Part shown: positions 1-7,718 of the stretch, piece by piece
How the letters are laid out: every line of letters begins with the position of its first letter
Numbering within the stretch: the stretch's first letter is position 1
NCBI GenBank assembly: GCA_049801375.1
Contig: JBARKJ010000072.1
Span: forward strand, 1-40,815
Direction: 5' to 3'
Length of the DNA: 40,815 bases
Origin: JBARKJ01 sp049801375
GTDB taxonomy: Bacteria; Nitrospirota; JACRHJ01
Position numbers and translations under genes: made by a program
Notes under the pieces: generated by a model
The model's database searches: none
Told to the model about the DNA's origin: nothing
The model's input: the letters and a program-made list of their open reading frames with translations, nothing else

Positions 1-347
1 TTGTGCGGCAATATCCCAGCCACGTCCGCATGGCAGAAAATAGCTAAGCCTTCCTGGGCATTCTCCCGTATCACGGACTCCAACGCGTCCGCCTTGTCCA
101 GGCGGCCAAGCCGTCTGTCCGTATCCACCTTCGATACGTCGCCCGAGCCGAGCTCTTCCAGCGTAAGGAGCGCCGTGTCGAGGCACCGGGCCGCCGGCGA
201 CGATACCGCCTTCTGGACCCGGTATCTTTCGCCTAGCTTCCCCTTCACCATGTCCACCACCTGCTCCACTTCGTACCTCCCGGTGAGGCTGAGCCTCCTG
301 GGCGGCCTGTTCGCGGTCTTCGCATGAGTTATTATGACTATCTTCAT
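1..347 (-). CDS. Histidine phosphatase (SixA/phosphoglycerate mutase-like), 3' end cut off
   Basis: The frame opens at an ATG at 347 behind a GAGGAGG Shine-Dalgarno and stays open for 115 codons to the window edge, so the C-terminus is missing. The N-terminus MKIVIITHAKTA sits where the family has a strand followed by RHG. The segment SSPAARCLDTA matches the family's SSP-x-R-x-x-x-T-A stretch, and FCHAD near the end matches the strand with the second histidine. The first motif reads T7-H8-A9: the phosphohistidine is kept but the phosphate-binding arginine is threonine. SixA-type members remove phosphate from proteins or small molecules; here activity may be weakened or altered. The family call rests on these three motifs and the small size so far. 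Confidence 0.6.
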   Translation of the reverse strand, partial: MKIVIITHAKTANRPPRRLSLTGRYEVEQVVDMVKGKLGERYRVQKAVSSPAARCLDTALLTLEELGSGDVSKVDTDRRLGRLDKADALESVIRENAQEGLAIFCHADVAGILPH

Positions 348-487
348 TTTCTGCCTCCTCGTTTTATATTGCGCGTTAAAAGAAATTAATCTAACATTAA
401 TCGCCGTTTAATAATCATAAATTATACTTCAGCCGTTGCCGTAGATCGCGGCTGGATTCATTATATAAAATTTCAGAGGGTTTAAAA

Positions 488-583
488 ATGCTCAAGAGAA
501 TCGTTGTATTCGTCGTGCTCCTTGTCGCTTTCGTCGGTCTCGCAATGTTAAACTACTCCTCGGCCGGGCCAGTCGGTTATTAG
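488..583 (+). CDS. Possible 31-residue single-span membrane peptide
   Basis: ATG at 488 follows an AGAGGG site (about 474-479) and runs 31 codons to TAG at 581-583. The product starts MLKR, continues with about 16 hydrophobic residues (IVVFVVLLVAFVGLAM) and ends in a short polar tail, NYSSAGPVGY. This is the layout of a small inner-membrane protein: positive N-terminus, one helix, short outside tail. It fills the gap between two minus-strand genes and ends exactly where the hydrolase gene ends. No family is recognised. Its shortness leaves real doubt; the Shine-Dalgarno and coherent hydropathy are the only support. Confidence 0.4.
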   Translation: MLKRIVVFVVLLVAFVGLAMLNYSSAGPVGY

Positions 584-1339
584 TCATTTCAGGTTCGCAC
601 TCAACCAATCCGTTACCTGCAAAAGAAGCTTCGGGTCCTTCTGGAACATCTGGGCCCCGTGCCCGGCGTCTGTGAGGATAACCGTTTTTTTCGGCCCGGC
701 CGCAAGCTGTTCGAGCGTCTTCACGGACTCGTACGACGCCTCGTCTTCCGTGGACGCGGCCATGAACACCGGCCTGGCCCCATATTCCTTCATCGGCCGG
801 GTCGTATCTATGTTGTGATAACTTAGCCCAGGCGATAGCAGGACGAGCGCCTTTACCTCCGGGTGCTTTGCGGCATATATGAGCCCGGTGGACGACTGTA
901 TCGAAGCGCCCACCAGCCCTACCTCGCCCTTCCCCACTCCCTTCTGACGCAGGTATTTCAATACGGAATCTATATCTATGGTCATATTTTCGAAATCCTT
1001 ATCCGAAAAACTCTCGTAAGTAACATTCTTTCCGTCAAGCATGGTACTCTCCCCGTGACCGCGCGCATCATACGCAAGGACGTTACAGCCTCTCGCGTTA
1101 AGCGCCTTCGCAAGCCCTGTAAACTCCGAGCGGTTACTGCCCAGTTTGTGCATAAGGAGGATAAGGGGGCTGCCCGCTTTGCCTGGGTAATATGTCCCGC
1201 GCAATAGCCAGCCGTCCGGGGTCCGGACGCTTATCTCCTGAGGAGCGGACTGCTTTTTGGACTGGGCGGTTTTATTGTTCGCGCCGAAGGAGGCGGCGGG
1301 GATGAGCGTCAATGCGATGATTGCTGCCAGAATTTTCAT
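584..1339 (-). CDS. Exported alpha/beta hydrolase (dienelactone hydrolase-like)
   Basis: The ATG at 1339 was chosen because AAGGAG lies upstream and the product then begins with a signal peptide (MKILAAIIALTLIPAASFGA), giving 251 residues; a longer frame reaches 1450 but adds an implausible N-terminus. The alpha/beta hydrolase core shows LLMHKLGSN after strand 3, YDARGHGES, the nucleophile elbow GASIQ with Ser146, and AGHGAQMF with the catalytic His227. The acid is probably in STEDE (196-200). The elbow is G-x-S-x-Q, not the usual G-x-S-x-G. A periplasmic esterase or peptidase-like hydrolase is likely; the substrate is unknown. It lies 95 bases downstream of the channel-like gene on the same strand. 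Confidence 0.75.
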   Translation of the reverse strand: MKILAAIIALTLIPAASFGANNKTAQSKKQSAPQEISVRTPDGWLLRGTYYPGKAGSPLILLMHKLGSNRSEFTGLAKALNARGCNVLAYDARGHGESTMLDGKNVTYESFSDKDFENMTIDIDSVLKYLRQKGVGKGEVGLVGASIQSSTGLIYAAKHPEVKALVLLSPGLSYHNIDTTRPMKEYGARPVFMAASTEDEASYESVKTLEQLAAGPKKTVILTDAGHGAQMFQKDPKLLLQVTDWLSANLK

Positions 1340-1434
1340 ATACCAGGCTCCTTTTTTAAAGTGAGTTGGTGTCGGAAACAGTATAGCAGACCGCGGAATT
1401 ATATCACAAAGCGGGAAAAGGTAAATTAGATTTC

Positions 1435-2505
1435 CTATACCACCTCCCATTTGCTGGTCTGCCAGTTGTCCGCTCTGCCGTCGGCCGGAATCCAGGAGGG
1501 GAGCGGAAGCCGCAGGCGCTTGGACAGCGCGTTTACGTACGGCTCGTACATGCCCCTGAGTTCCCCCAGCTTCAATTCATAATCCGGACCCTCGCCAATC
1601 CGGTGCCCGGCCTCCAGCAGCAGGGCGCGAAGCCTTGCCAGCTCCGGTCCCGGCAGACGGTCATGCTCCGGCTCTATCGGCGGCGCGAAAAGCACCTGCG
1701 CCAGGTCCACTATCGCGTGGCGGGTAATCGCGAAGGTCAGCCGCGCCTGCCTCTCGCAAGCCCCTTCCAGCCCGGCAATGACAAGGGCGGTCCCGTCGAG
1801 TATCGTCGTCAGGGAGGTTAGCCAGGACTGGTTGTCGTGCTGGGAGCGGAAGAAGGCAAGCGCCGGGTAGGAGAGATGGCTCTCCAGTAGCTCCGCCGAC
1901 CATATCTCCCAATCCGAGAAAAGCTGCCTCAGCTCCTCCATCCCGTATTGCCCGTAGTGGCGCCGGAGCATCTCCGCCGCGGTCGCGGGCGAACCGGCGC
2001 GCGCGTCCATGAGGGATATCCGAACCTCGCGCCTGGCGAACGACTCGTTCAGCGGGGGGAAATAACTAATCAGTATGGCCAGGAACCCGAACCCCAGCGC
2101 GGCCTCGACGATGGCCAGGGATCTCCCGGCCATGCCATTCGGGATGTCTCCCATGCCGCCTAAAGGGAAAAAGACGCTGCCGCTGAAAAAGAGGTTCTGC
2201 TCGAAGCTTGTATGCAGGCCGACGGAGGAGTAAATCAAGGCGAAGCCAAAGATAAGCCCGCCGGCCCAGAGCGCCAGAAGCAGTATGAGTGAGAGCGGCC
2301 CGAAATAACTGAGCATCGCTTCATGCCTTTTGCGCGAGCAAATCCTGTCCGCGGCGGAGGTCCATATCCTCCAGGTGGCACGGAAGAAGAAACGGGCCAG
2401 GCGCACTCTCCTGGTGACGCGCCTTGGGAGGATTACGGTCTCGAACCCGTCCCAAAGCACGATAAAAAGAATTATGACGCCTAGAGCGGCATACAGTACA
2501 GGCAT
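1435..2505 (-). CDS. Ion-channel-like membrane protein with degenerate pore motif
   Basis: 356 residues. One helix lies at about 3-24, followed by an arginine-rich cytoplasmic stretch (28-60). A second helix spans about 68-93, then a pore-loop-like segment FFSGSVFFPLGGMGDIPN (106-123) and another helix (129-149). The arrangement TM, P-loop, TM matches the pore domain of two-TM potassium channels. At the selectivity filter the sequence is PLGGMGD where channels have T-V-G-Y-G-D. About 200 soluble residues with conserved-looking helices follow (ESHLSYPALAFFRSQH). Proteins of this kind are usually annotated as potassium-channel-like, but with this filter K+ selectivity is doubtful. The Shine-Dalgarno at the 2505 ATG is weak. 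It follows the NmrA gene by 31 bases, so the two may be co-transcribed. Confidence 0.65.
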   Translation of the reverse strand: MPVLYAALGVIILFIVLWDGFETVILPRRVTRRVRLARFFFRATWRIWTSAADRICSRKRHEAMLSYFGPLSLILLLALWAGGLIFGFALIYSSVGLHTSFEQNLFFSGSVFFPLGGMGDIPNGMAGRSLAIVEAALGFGFLAILISYFPPLNESFARREVRISLMDARAGSPATAAEMLRRHYGQYGMEELRQLFSDWEIWSAELLESHLSYPALAFFRSQHDNQSWLTSLTTILDGTALVIAGLEGACERQARLTFAITRHAIVDLAQVLFAPPIEPEHDRLPGPELARLRALLLEAGHRIGEGPDYELKLGELRGMYEPYVNALSKRLRLPLPSWIPADGRADNWQTSKWEVV

Positions 2506-2536
2506 GGAAAAAGTATATCAAAAGAAAGGCGACGAT

Positions 2537-3427
2537 TCACGCCGCCCTCCTGTATTTGCCCGCCGCTTCTCTCCATCCGTGTTTAATCAGATACTGCTCA
2601 AGCGTCATCATTTCCGGGCGTATCTTCTTCAGTGAGGCAAGGTCCACTCTATAGTTGGTCTCATTGAACCAATTGAACATCCTGCCCAAGTCCTCGTTCT
2701 GCTTTAGAACCTGTTCAAGCGGCAGTTCCCTGTACTCCACCGGCTTTCCGATTACCCGGCTGAAGACCTTCGCGGCCTCGGGCATAGTCATCTCGTCCCC
2801 TACAATATCGAGCGCTTTGCCGATATACTCCCTCGGCTTGTCGAACGCCAGTGCGACGAAATACGCGAAGTCCTCCGGACTCAGCATCTGGTGCACCTTG
2901 TCGGGCTTTATGGCCAGGGAGAGGACGCCGTCCAGTATGGAGTTTTTCAGCTGATCGCGTTCAAAGTTGAACATGTAGAACCCCGGCCTTAAAAAAGTGT
3001 ACCTTAGCCCGGTGGACTTTATGTACTCTTCAATCTTCCCCTTGCTTTCGAAATGAGGGATGCCGGTCTTCCTGTCCGCCGCGATGACGGAGCTGTAAAC
3101 GTAGTGCCTTATCCCGGCGGCTTTCGCGGCGTCCGCTAAATTCCGCCCCTGCCTTACCTCGCCGCTCACGCCATCCTCAGCCCAGGCATGTACAGCGAAT
3201 ACGCCGCAGACTCCGTCAAGCGCATTATCCAAGCTGGGCCTGTTGTTCAAGTCGCCCTTCACCACCTCGATGCCTTTCTCGGCCAGATGTTTCGCATAAG
3301 GCTGATCTGGATTCCGGGTAAGCGCACGCACCTTCCAGCCTTCATCGAAGAGTTTATCGGCCACGGCGCTCCCCTGGTTCCCTGTGGCGCCGGTAACTAC
3401 GATTGTAGTCTCGGATTTTTTAATCAT
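2537..3427 (-). CDS. NmrA-type NAD(P)-binding protein
   Basis: 296 residues with a good Shine-Dalgarno (GGAGG) before the ATG. A Rossmann fold opens with TGATGNQG (12-19), the nucleotide-binding loop of atypical short-chain dehydrogenases, and RALTRNP follows the second strand, where Arg suggests NADP binding. HYVYSSV stands where the active-site strand should be, but no Tyr-x3-Lys catalytic pair is evident, as in NmrA/HSCARG regulators. The C-terminus (VGDEMTMPEAAKVFSRVIGKPVEY broken over two strands) fits the NmrA substrate-domain pattern. Such proteins act as redox-sensing regulators or as reductases; which applies here is not visible. It is first in a likely minus-strand run with the channel and hydrolase genes. 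Confidence 0.8.
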   Translation of the reverse strand: MIKKSETTIVVTGATGNQGSAVADKLFDEGWKVRALTRNPDQPYAKHLAEKGIEVVKGDLNNRPSLDNALDGVCGVFAVHAWAEDGVSGEVRQGRNLADAAKAAGIRHYVYSSVIAADRKTGIPHFESKGKIEEYIKSTGLRYTFLRPGFYMFNFERDQLKNSILDGVLSLAIKPDKVHQMLSPEDFAYFVALAFDKPREYIGKALDIVGDEMTMPEAAKVFSRVIGKPVEYRELPLEQVLKQNEDLGRMFNWFNETNYRVDLASLKKIRPEMMTLEQYLIKHGWREAAGKYRRAA

Positions 3428-3534
3428 TTGTACCTCCTTCCCGGCATAAAAACGGAAAATCCGCCCCGGGAAATATATCTATTCTTCTTTATATTATACC
3501 TTCCCGGCCCAGTTTATCCAAGTCGCGCCCGGCA

Positions 3535-3563
3535 TTGACACCGGTTTTTCCCAGCGATAAACT
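3535..3563 (+). promoter_or_regulatory. Sigma70-type promoter for the DUF6496 gene
   Basis: TTGACA at 3535-3540 is followed 17 bases later by TAAACT (3558-3563). A TATAAT also lies at 3563-3568, but 22 bases from the -35. The start of transcription would be near 3570, giving a leader of about 80 nucleotides before the ATG at 3653. Confidence 0.5.
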
Positions 3564-3586
3564 ATAATTTGTGAGCAGGAGTTTAC

Positions 3587-3638
3587 GTGAAAAAACATCG
3601 GACGCCGGCCAGCTTGCATGCTTTATAGAAGCTGGCCG
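3587..3638 (+). promoter_or_regulatory. Leader peptide and hairpin upstream of the DUF6496 gene
   Basis: A GTG at 3587 behind AGGAG opens a 13-codon frame (MKKHRTPASLHAL) that ends with TAG at 3626-3628. A perfect 10-bp inverted repeat, CGGCCAGCTT at 3606-3615 and AAGCTGGCCG at 3629-3638, overlaps it: the 5' arm is inside the leader frame and the stop codon abuts the 3' arm. A ribosome on the leader would open the stem. The stem ends five bases before the GGAGG of the next gene. Control of translation is inference from this geometry. Confidence 0.4.
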
Positions 3639-3652
3639 CGATGGAGGTTGAA

Positions 3653-3850
3653 ATGGCAAGGTACGGCCAAAAAGCGCAGGAGACGGTCAGGGAAGCCATG
3701 GAGAAATTAAAGAAGGGCGAATTAAAGAGCGGAAGAAGCGGAGAAAAAGTAACGAGCAGGAAACAGGCGATAGCTATCGGACTCTCGGAGGCCAGGGAAA
3801 AGGGAGCCAAGGTGCCTCCGCCTCCCAGCAAATCCAAAAAAGCGGCGTAG
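3653..3850 (+). CDS. DUF6496 family small basic protein
   Basis: 65 residues starting MARYGQKAQETV. The ATG at 3653 was chosen because GGAGG lies six bases upstream; an in-frame ATG at 3641 has no such site. The sequence is an amphipathic Lys/Glu-rich helix, the segment GELKSGRSGEKVTSRKQAIA, and a proline/lysine tail (PPPPSKSKKAA). The combination of SGRSG, VTSRKQAIAIGLSEAR and a basic tail is what I recognise as the DUF6496 family, small proteins of unknown role, perhaps nucleic-acid associated because of their charge. It is transcribed alone, towards the DAHP synthase gene, and has a structured leader. Confidence 0.75.
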   Translation: MARYGQKAQETVREAMEKLKKGELKSGRSGEKVTSRKQAIAIGLSEAREKGAKVPPPPSKSKKAA

Positions 3851-3855
3851 CGGGC

Positions 3856-4884
3856 TTAAGCAAGTTCCGCCAGATCGCGGACTAACCGCTCAGAGTCTTC
3901 CCAGCCGAGGCAGGGGTCGGTGATCGATTTTCCATGAATGTTTTCCCCGACTTTCTGCGAACCTTCCACAAGATAACTCTCGATCATCAGCCCCTTGACC
4001 TTATTTCGGAGTGTCTTGGAACCTGCGCGGCTTCGCATCACCTCTTTGGCTATCCTCGGCTGATCGTGGAACATTTTGTTAGAGTTGGCGTGGTTCGTAT
4101 CCACGATTATAGACGGGAACAGCAGGTTCCGCTTCTTGTAAAGCTCCGAGAGCCGCATCAGGTTCTCGTAGTGGTAATTCGGGATGTTGGTGCCATGCTG
4201 ATCGACCGCGCCCCGGAGAATGCAATGGGCGAGCGGGTTGCCGGTTGTCTTTACCTCCCAGCCGTTATATATCAAGACGTGCGGGAGCTGCCCCGCGTTT
4301 ACGGAATTCATCATGACTTCAAGGTCGCCGTTAGTGGGGTTTTTCATTCCCGCCGGGACGTCTATGCCGCTTACCGTCAGGCGGTGGAGCTGGTTTTCGA
4401 CGGAGCGCGCGCCGACCGCGACATAGCCTAAAATGTCCTCTATGTAGGCATAATTTTCGGGGTACAGCATCTCGTCGGCGGCGGTCAGATGCGTTTCCTT
4501 CATCGCGCGGATATGCATTTTCCTGATTGCTTTCAGCCCTTTAACCATGTTCGGCGCCTCGGTTGGCGTCGGCTGATGGGCCATGCCCTTATAGCCTTCG
4601 CCAGTGGTGCGGGGCTTGTTCGTATAAATCCTGGGGATGATTATCAGCTTGTCTTTCACTTCGTCCTGAAGGCGTGCCAGCTTCGAAACATACTCTATCA
4701 GCGCTTCCTCGTTGTCGGCGGAACACGGGCCGATTATGACCAGGAATTTATCGTTTTCGCCTTTGATTACCGAAGAAATTTCGCGGTCGCGCTCCGCCTT
4801 GACTTCGGCCAGTTTTCCGGGCAGCGGCATCGTGTTTAATATTTCCTCTACCGACGGCATTTTCCTAAGGTACTGAAAACTCAT
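3856..4884 (-). CDS. aroF: 3-Deoxy-7-phosphoheptulonate (DAHP) synthase, type I alpha
   Basis: Condenses phosphoenolpyruvate with erythrose 4-phosphate, the first step of the shikimate pathway, in the cytoplasm. The 342 residues contain the family landmarks: IIGPCSADN near residue 52, the PEP-site RIYTNKPRTT (about 85-94), GARSVENQLHR, GMKNPTNG, VDTNHANSNK with the metal-binding histidine, and GLMIESYLVEGSQK with the metal-binding glutamate. Length matches the E. coli AroF/AroG/AroH type; which isoform in feedback terms cannot be told from sequence here. GAGGTAA precedes the ATG. A consensus-like promoter lies about 50 bases upstream, and I see no Trp/Tyr/Phe-rich leader peptide, so attenuation is not indicated. 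Confidence 0.93.
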   Translation of the reverse strand: MSFQYLRKMPSVEEILNTMPLPGKLAEVKAERDREISSVIKGENDKFLVIIGPCSADNEEALIEYVSKLARLQDEVKDKLIIIPRIYTNKPRTTGEGYKGMAHQPTPTEAPNMVKGLKAIRKMHIRAMKETHLTAADEMLYPENYAYIEDILGYVAVGARSVENQLHRLTVSGIDVPAGMKNPTNGDLEVMMNSVNAGQLPHVLIYNGWEVKTTGNPLAHCILRGAVDQHGTNIPNYHYENLMRLSELYKKRNLLFPSIIVDTNHANSNKMFHDQPRIAKEVMRSRAGSKTLRNKVKGLMIESYLVEGSQKVGENIHGKSITDPCLGWEDSERLVRDLAELA

Positions 4885-4937
4885 TTATTACCTCATGATT
4901 AAATAAAACTGAAATAAAAGGCAGCGGCGCTTGAAGT

Positions 4938-4966
4938 ATCATATATTGTTAGGTTTTTAAGGTCAA
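4938..4966 (-). promoter_or_regulatory. Promoter of the DAHP synthase gene
   Basis: On the minus strand TTGACC (4961-4966) is separated by exactly 17 bases from TATGAT (4938-4943). Transcription would begin near 4931, leaving a leader of about 46 nucleotides. Confidence 0.55.
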
Positions 4967-5402
4967 TAACATTTTATCGGACACCCCCGGCGCTAACCAG
5001 TTCGTTTTCGGATAAAAAGTTGTTTATTTATGGCCGCCGTGCCAGGAAAATTGGACTTTCGCGAAAAAATAATCCTTTAATTTACCAGTAGTTGCGAGAG
5101 TGGAGGACGTGATTTTCCGTACTGCCCAAACAGGCCCATTTGGGGATGTAAGCCGATATAAAATAAGGAGTAACATGCCTTCGACCCGCTAAAAACGCAT
5201 GTCACAAAAACCCCTCCCGGACCCCCTGAAATGGCTTGTGATGCCCTTATGGACGTCATGAATTTGATACCGCATGAAATTTATTGATTTTTCCACTTAT
5301 ATATGAATAAATGTGAACCGATGACGGCTTGGCGGAATAAGTGATAAGAGCTATTAAGAGCGGGATGTCATACGGAATTTTTTCGCCACAGGAGATTATA
5401 TA
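4967..5402. other. Intergenic region, no gene recognised
   Basis: About 430 bases between the DAHP synthase promoter and the ankyrin gene. A 60-codon minus-strand open frame (5077-5259) has no convincing Shine-Dalgarno and a composition unlike a protein, so it was not called. AAGGAG followed by an ATG occurs at about 5165-5177 but opens only five codons. The last 120 bases are AT-rich and probably hold the ankyrin promoter, though no clear -35/-10 pair was found. I see nothing else. Confidence 0.5.
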
Positions 5403-6275
5403 ATGAAGATAAAATTGACCTGGTTCGGCTTAGGGTTCATCGCGGCGACATTAATATTCATGGTCTTGAATTATAATCGCGCAGAAAACGCCAAGCTGAG
5501 CATAAAGCTTATGAATGCGGCCGGGAAAGGCGATAAAAGCACGGTGCAGGCCTTGATTGATAAGGGTGCGAATGTAAACGCGAAGGACAGTATGGGCGAA
5601 ACGGCGCTTATAGATGCCGCTATGGAGGGCCATACGGACGTAGTGAGACTCTTGCTGGACAAGGGCGCTGATTTGAACGCGAAGGAAAATTGGGGCGGCG
5701 AAACGGCACTTGAGATGGCCGCTTTCGGTGGCCACGCGGATGTTGTACGACTCCTGCTCGATAGGGGAGCCGATATAAAGGGCGAGAGCGGTTCAACAGT
5801 TTTGATTAGCGCGGTTGAGCCTCCCGCTGCCAATGCTGATGTTGCGCGACTCCTGCTTGAGAAGGGTGTTGATGTGAACGCGAAAGATAGCCATGGATTG
5901 ACGGCGTTGCTGGGAGCAGCTTCTGGGCAAGCGGATATTGTGCGGCTCCTGCTTGATAAGGGCGCCGATGTTAACGCAAAAAGTAAGACGGGCACGACAG
6001 CGTTGATTATTGCGGCCTCCAGTCCCACTGGGAATTTGGACGTTCTGCCGCTTTTGCTCGACAAAGGCGCGGATGTAAACGCAAAGACCCAGAAGGGAAT
6101 GACCGCATTGATCTTGGCGGCAGGAGCAGACCGGGTGGATTGCGTGCTGGCCTTAATAAAAAAAGGCGCGGATGTAAATATAAAGGACAGTTCTAACGAA
6201 ACGGCATTGAGCCTTGCCGAGAAAAAAGGATATAACGAGATTGTACGCATCCTTAAATCTGCGGGGGCGAAGTAA
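5403..6275 (+). CDS. Membrane-anchored ankyrin-repeat protein
   Basis: 290 residues. A hydrophobic helix at about 5-22 with Lys before it and no clear cleavage site makes a signal anchor, so the repeats should lie on the outer face of the inner membrane. From about residue 30 to the end there are eight units of some 32 residues with the ankyrin pattern G-x-T-A-L-x-x-A...D-V-V-R-L-L-L-D-K-G-A-D-V-N-A-K. The fourth unit (around 132-163) is irregular, with EPPAANADV in its turn. Ankyrin repeats bind other proteins and have no catalytic role; the partner is unknown. The gene stands alone between convergent and divergent neighbours. AGGAG precedes the ATG. Confidence 0.88.
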   Translation: MKIKLTWFGLGFIAATLIFMVLNYNRAENAKLSIKLMNAAGKGDKSTVQALIDKGANVNAKDSMGETALIDAAMEGHTDVVRLLLDKGADLNAKENWGGETALEMAAFGGHADVVRLLLDRGADIKGESGSTVLISAVEPPAANADVARLLLEKGVDVNAKDSHGLTALLGAASGQADIVRLLLDKGADVNAKSKTGTTALIIAASSPTGNLDVLPLLLDKGADVNAKTQKGMTALILAAGADRVDCVLALIKKGADVNIKDSSNETALSLAEKKGYNEIVRILKSAGAK

Positions 6276-6290
6276 AAGATTCCACTATTT

Positions 6291-7718
6291 TTATTTCTTC
6301 TTTTTCTTTCCCGCCTTCTTCGCGGGTTTAGCGCGCGGAGGCTCCTCTGCCTTGGGTTTCACGGCCTTTGCCTTCGGCGCGGAATAGGTTTCCGGGGGCG
6401 CGACCTTAATCTCAATTTTCTTCGGAGGCCTGGCCTCCGCTTTTTTCTCCGCAACTTCCGCCACAACTTCCGCCGTGTGCGCCAGACCTTCCTTCTTGTG
6501 CACCACCGCGCCCGCCGCGCCTGCATTCTCTGTCATGCCCGCGGCGACGCCCAGTTGCATGGCAGGTCCTTCGGGCGGGGCGGCCTCCCTGGCCGAAACG
6601 GCTCCCTTAGCCTGCACTGTCTTCTCCCCCGGGCCGGGTTCGTCGCAGAGCGAGCGGTCGTGCAGCCATTTGGAAATATTAGGCGCCAGTTCTTTCTGGG
6701 ATTTCGAGCCGACGAAGACGCCGATGTGTCCGCCCTTGAACTCGTAAAGGGACTTGTCCGTCGAACCCACGAGGTCGTTTAGCGGCTTGGTCGAGCTGGG
6801 CGGGACGAGGTGGTCGGAGCTTGCGTAGATGTTCAATAAAGGCACGGTTATGTTTTTCAGGTCCACCTTCCTGCCGTTTATAGTAAGCTCGCCTTTTACC
6901 AATTTGTTTTTCTGGTACATGTCTTTTATGAACCGGCTGTACGCGGCCCCCGCCTGACCGGGGCTGTCGAAAATCCATTTCTCCATCCGGAGGAAATTCA
7001 GGAGTTTCTCCCGGTCCTCCATTATGTCTATCATCTCGACGTACTTGCGTATGTTGAGCGTGAAGGGCGACATCATCAGAAAGCCCGCGTTCAAGAACTC
7101 GCCCGGCACCACCCTGAACACCTCGGCTATCTTGTCCGCGTCCATATAGTCCGACCAGGAAAAAAGAAGGGCGTCTTTCGTATCGAAATCAATCGGCGTA
7201 ACGAGTGTCACCAGGTTCTGCACCTTCTCCGGGTACAGCGCGGCATATATCGTGGAGAAGGTCCCGCCCTGGCATATGCCCATGAGGTTCACTTTTTTCG
7301 CCGGGGTGGTCTTCGTGATGAAATCGACGCAGTCGTTTATGTATTCGTCTATGTAGTCATCTAACGTAACGTACATGTCCTGCTTCGTCGGATAGCCCCA
7401 GTCGATTATGTAGATGTCCAGCCCCTTCTGAAGGAGCTTCCGGATGAGGCTCCTGTCCGGCTGGAGGTCCAGCATGTACTGCCGGTTCACGAGCGCGTAG
7501 ACGATGAGCACGGGGACCTTGCACGTTATAGGTCCTTCCTGGACATAGTGGTACAGTTGCAGCTTGTCTTCCTCGAACACCAGCTCCTTCGGGGCCGTGC
7601 CGACGTCTATCTTCTCTATGGTCGAGATCGTCTGAAGGCCCTTTATGGTCTTCTCGCTCAGCTCGCCCAGTTCCTTGATTATGTTTTTCGAATCGAAAGC
7701 CGCCGCCATGCCGTTCAT
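6291..7718 (-). CDS. phaC: Class III polyhydroxyalkanoate synthase, PhaC subunit
   Basis: Polymerises (R)-3-hydroxyacyl-CoA into PHA on the granule surface, together with PhaE. ATG at 7718 was chosen: it overlaps the phaE stop as ATGA and has GGGAGG upstream, giving 475 residues; an open extension to 7988 lies inside phaE and is not credible. The lipase-like box GICQGG places the nucleophile at Cys149, with Asp302 (SSDHLVPP) and His331 (GGHIGVF). These positions equal those reported for the class III synthase of Allochromatium vinosum. After about residue 357 the protein carries an extra tail of some 118 residues rich in Lys, Pro, Ala and Glu, ending PAKKAGKKKKK; class III PhaC normally ends near 355. 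It is last in the minus-strand operon. Confidence 0.92.
   Translation of the reverse strand: MNGMAAAFDSKNIIKELGELSEKTIKGLQTISTIEKIDVGTAPKELVFEEDKLQLYHYVQEGPITCKVPVLIVYALVNRQYMLDLQPDRSLIRKLLQKGLDIYIIDWGYPTKQDMYVTLDDYIDEYINDCVDFITKTTPAKKVNLMGICQGGTFSTIYAALYPEKVQNLVTLVTPIDFDTKDALLFSWSDYMDADKIAEVFRVVPGEFLNAGFLMMSPFTLNIRKYVEMIDIMEDREKLLNFLRMEKWIFDSPGQAGAAYSRFIKDMYQKNKLVKGELTINGRKVDLKNITVPLLNIYASSDHLVPPSSTKPLNDLVGSTDKSLYEFKGGHIGVFVGSKSQKELAPNISKWLHDRSLCDEPGPGEKTVQAKGAVSAREAAPPEGPAMQLGVAAGMTENAGAAGAVVHKKEGLAHTAEVVAEVAEKKAEARPPKKIEIKVAPPETYSAPKAKAVKPKAEEPPRAKPAKKAGKKKKK

Noticed and set aside
4885..4937. Attenuator or leader peptide for DAHP synthase
   Set aside because: The leader is only about 46 bases, has no run of Trp, Tyr or Phe codons and no competing hairpins.
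5077..5259. A 60-codon minus-strand open frame in the gap upstream of the ankyrin gene
   Set aside because: No ribosome site, no domain, and a composition typical of chance translation.
5471..6250. Long open frame antisense to the ankyrin gene
   Set aside because: It is the mirror of the repetitive ankyrin codons; Ser/Ala/Pro-rich repeats with no family or start signal.
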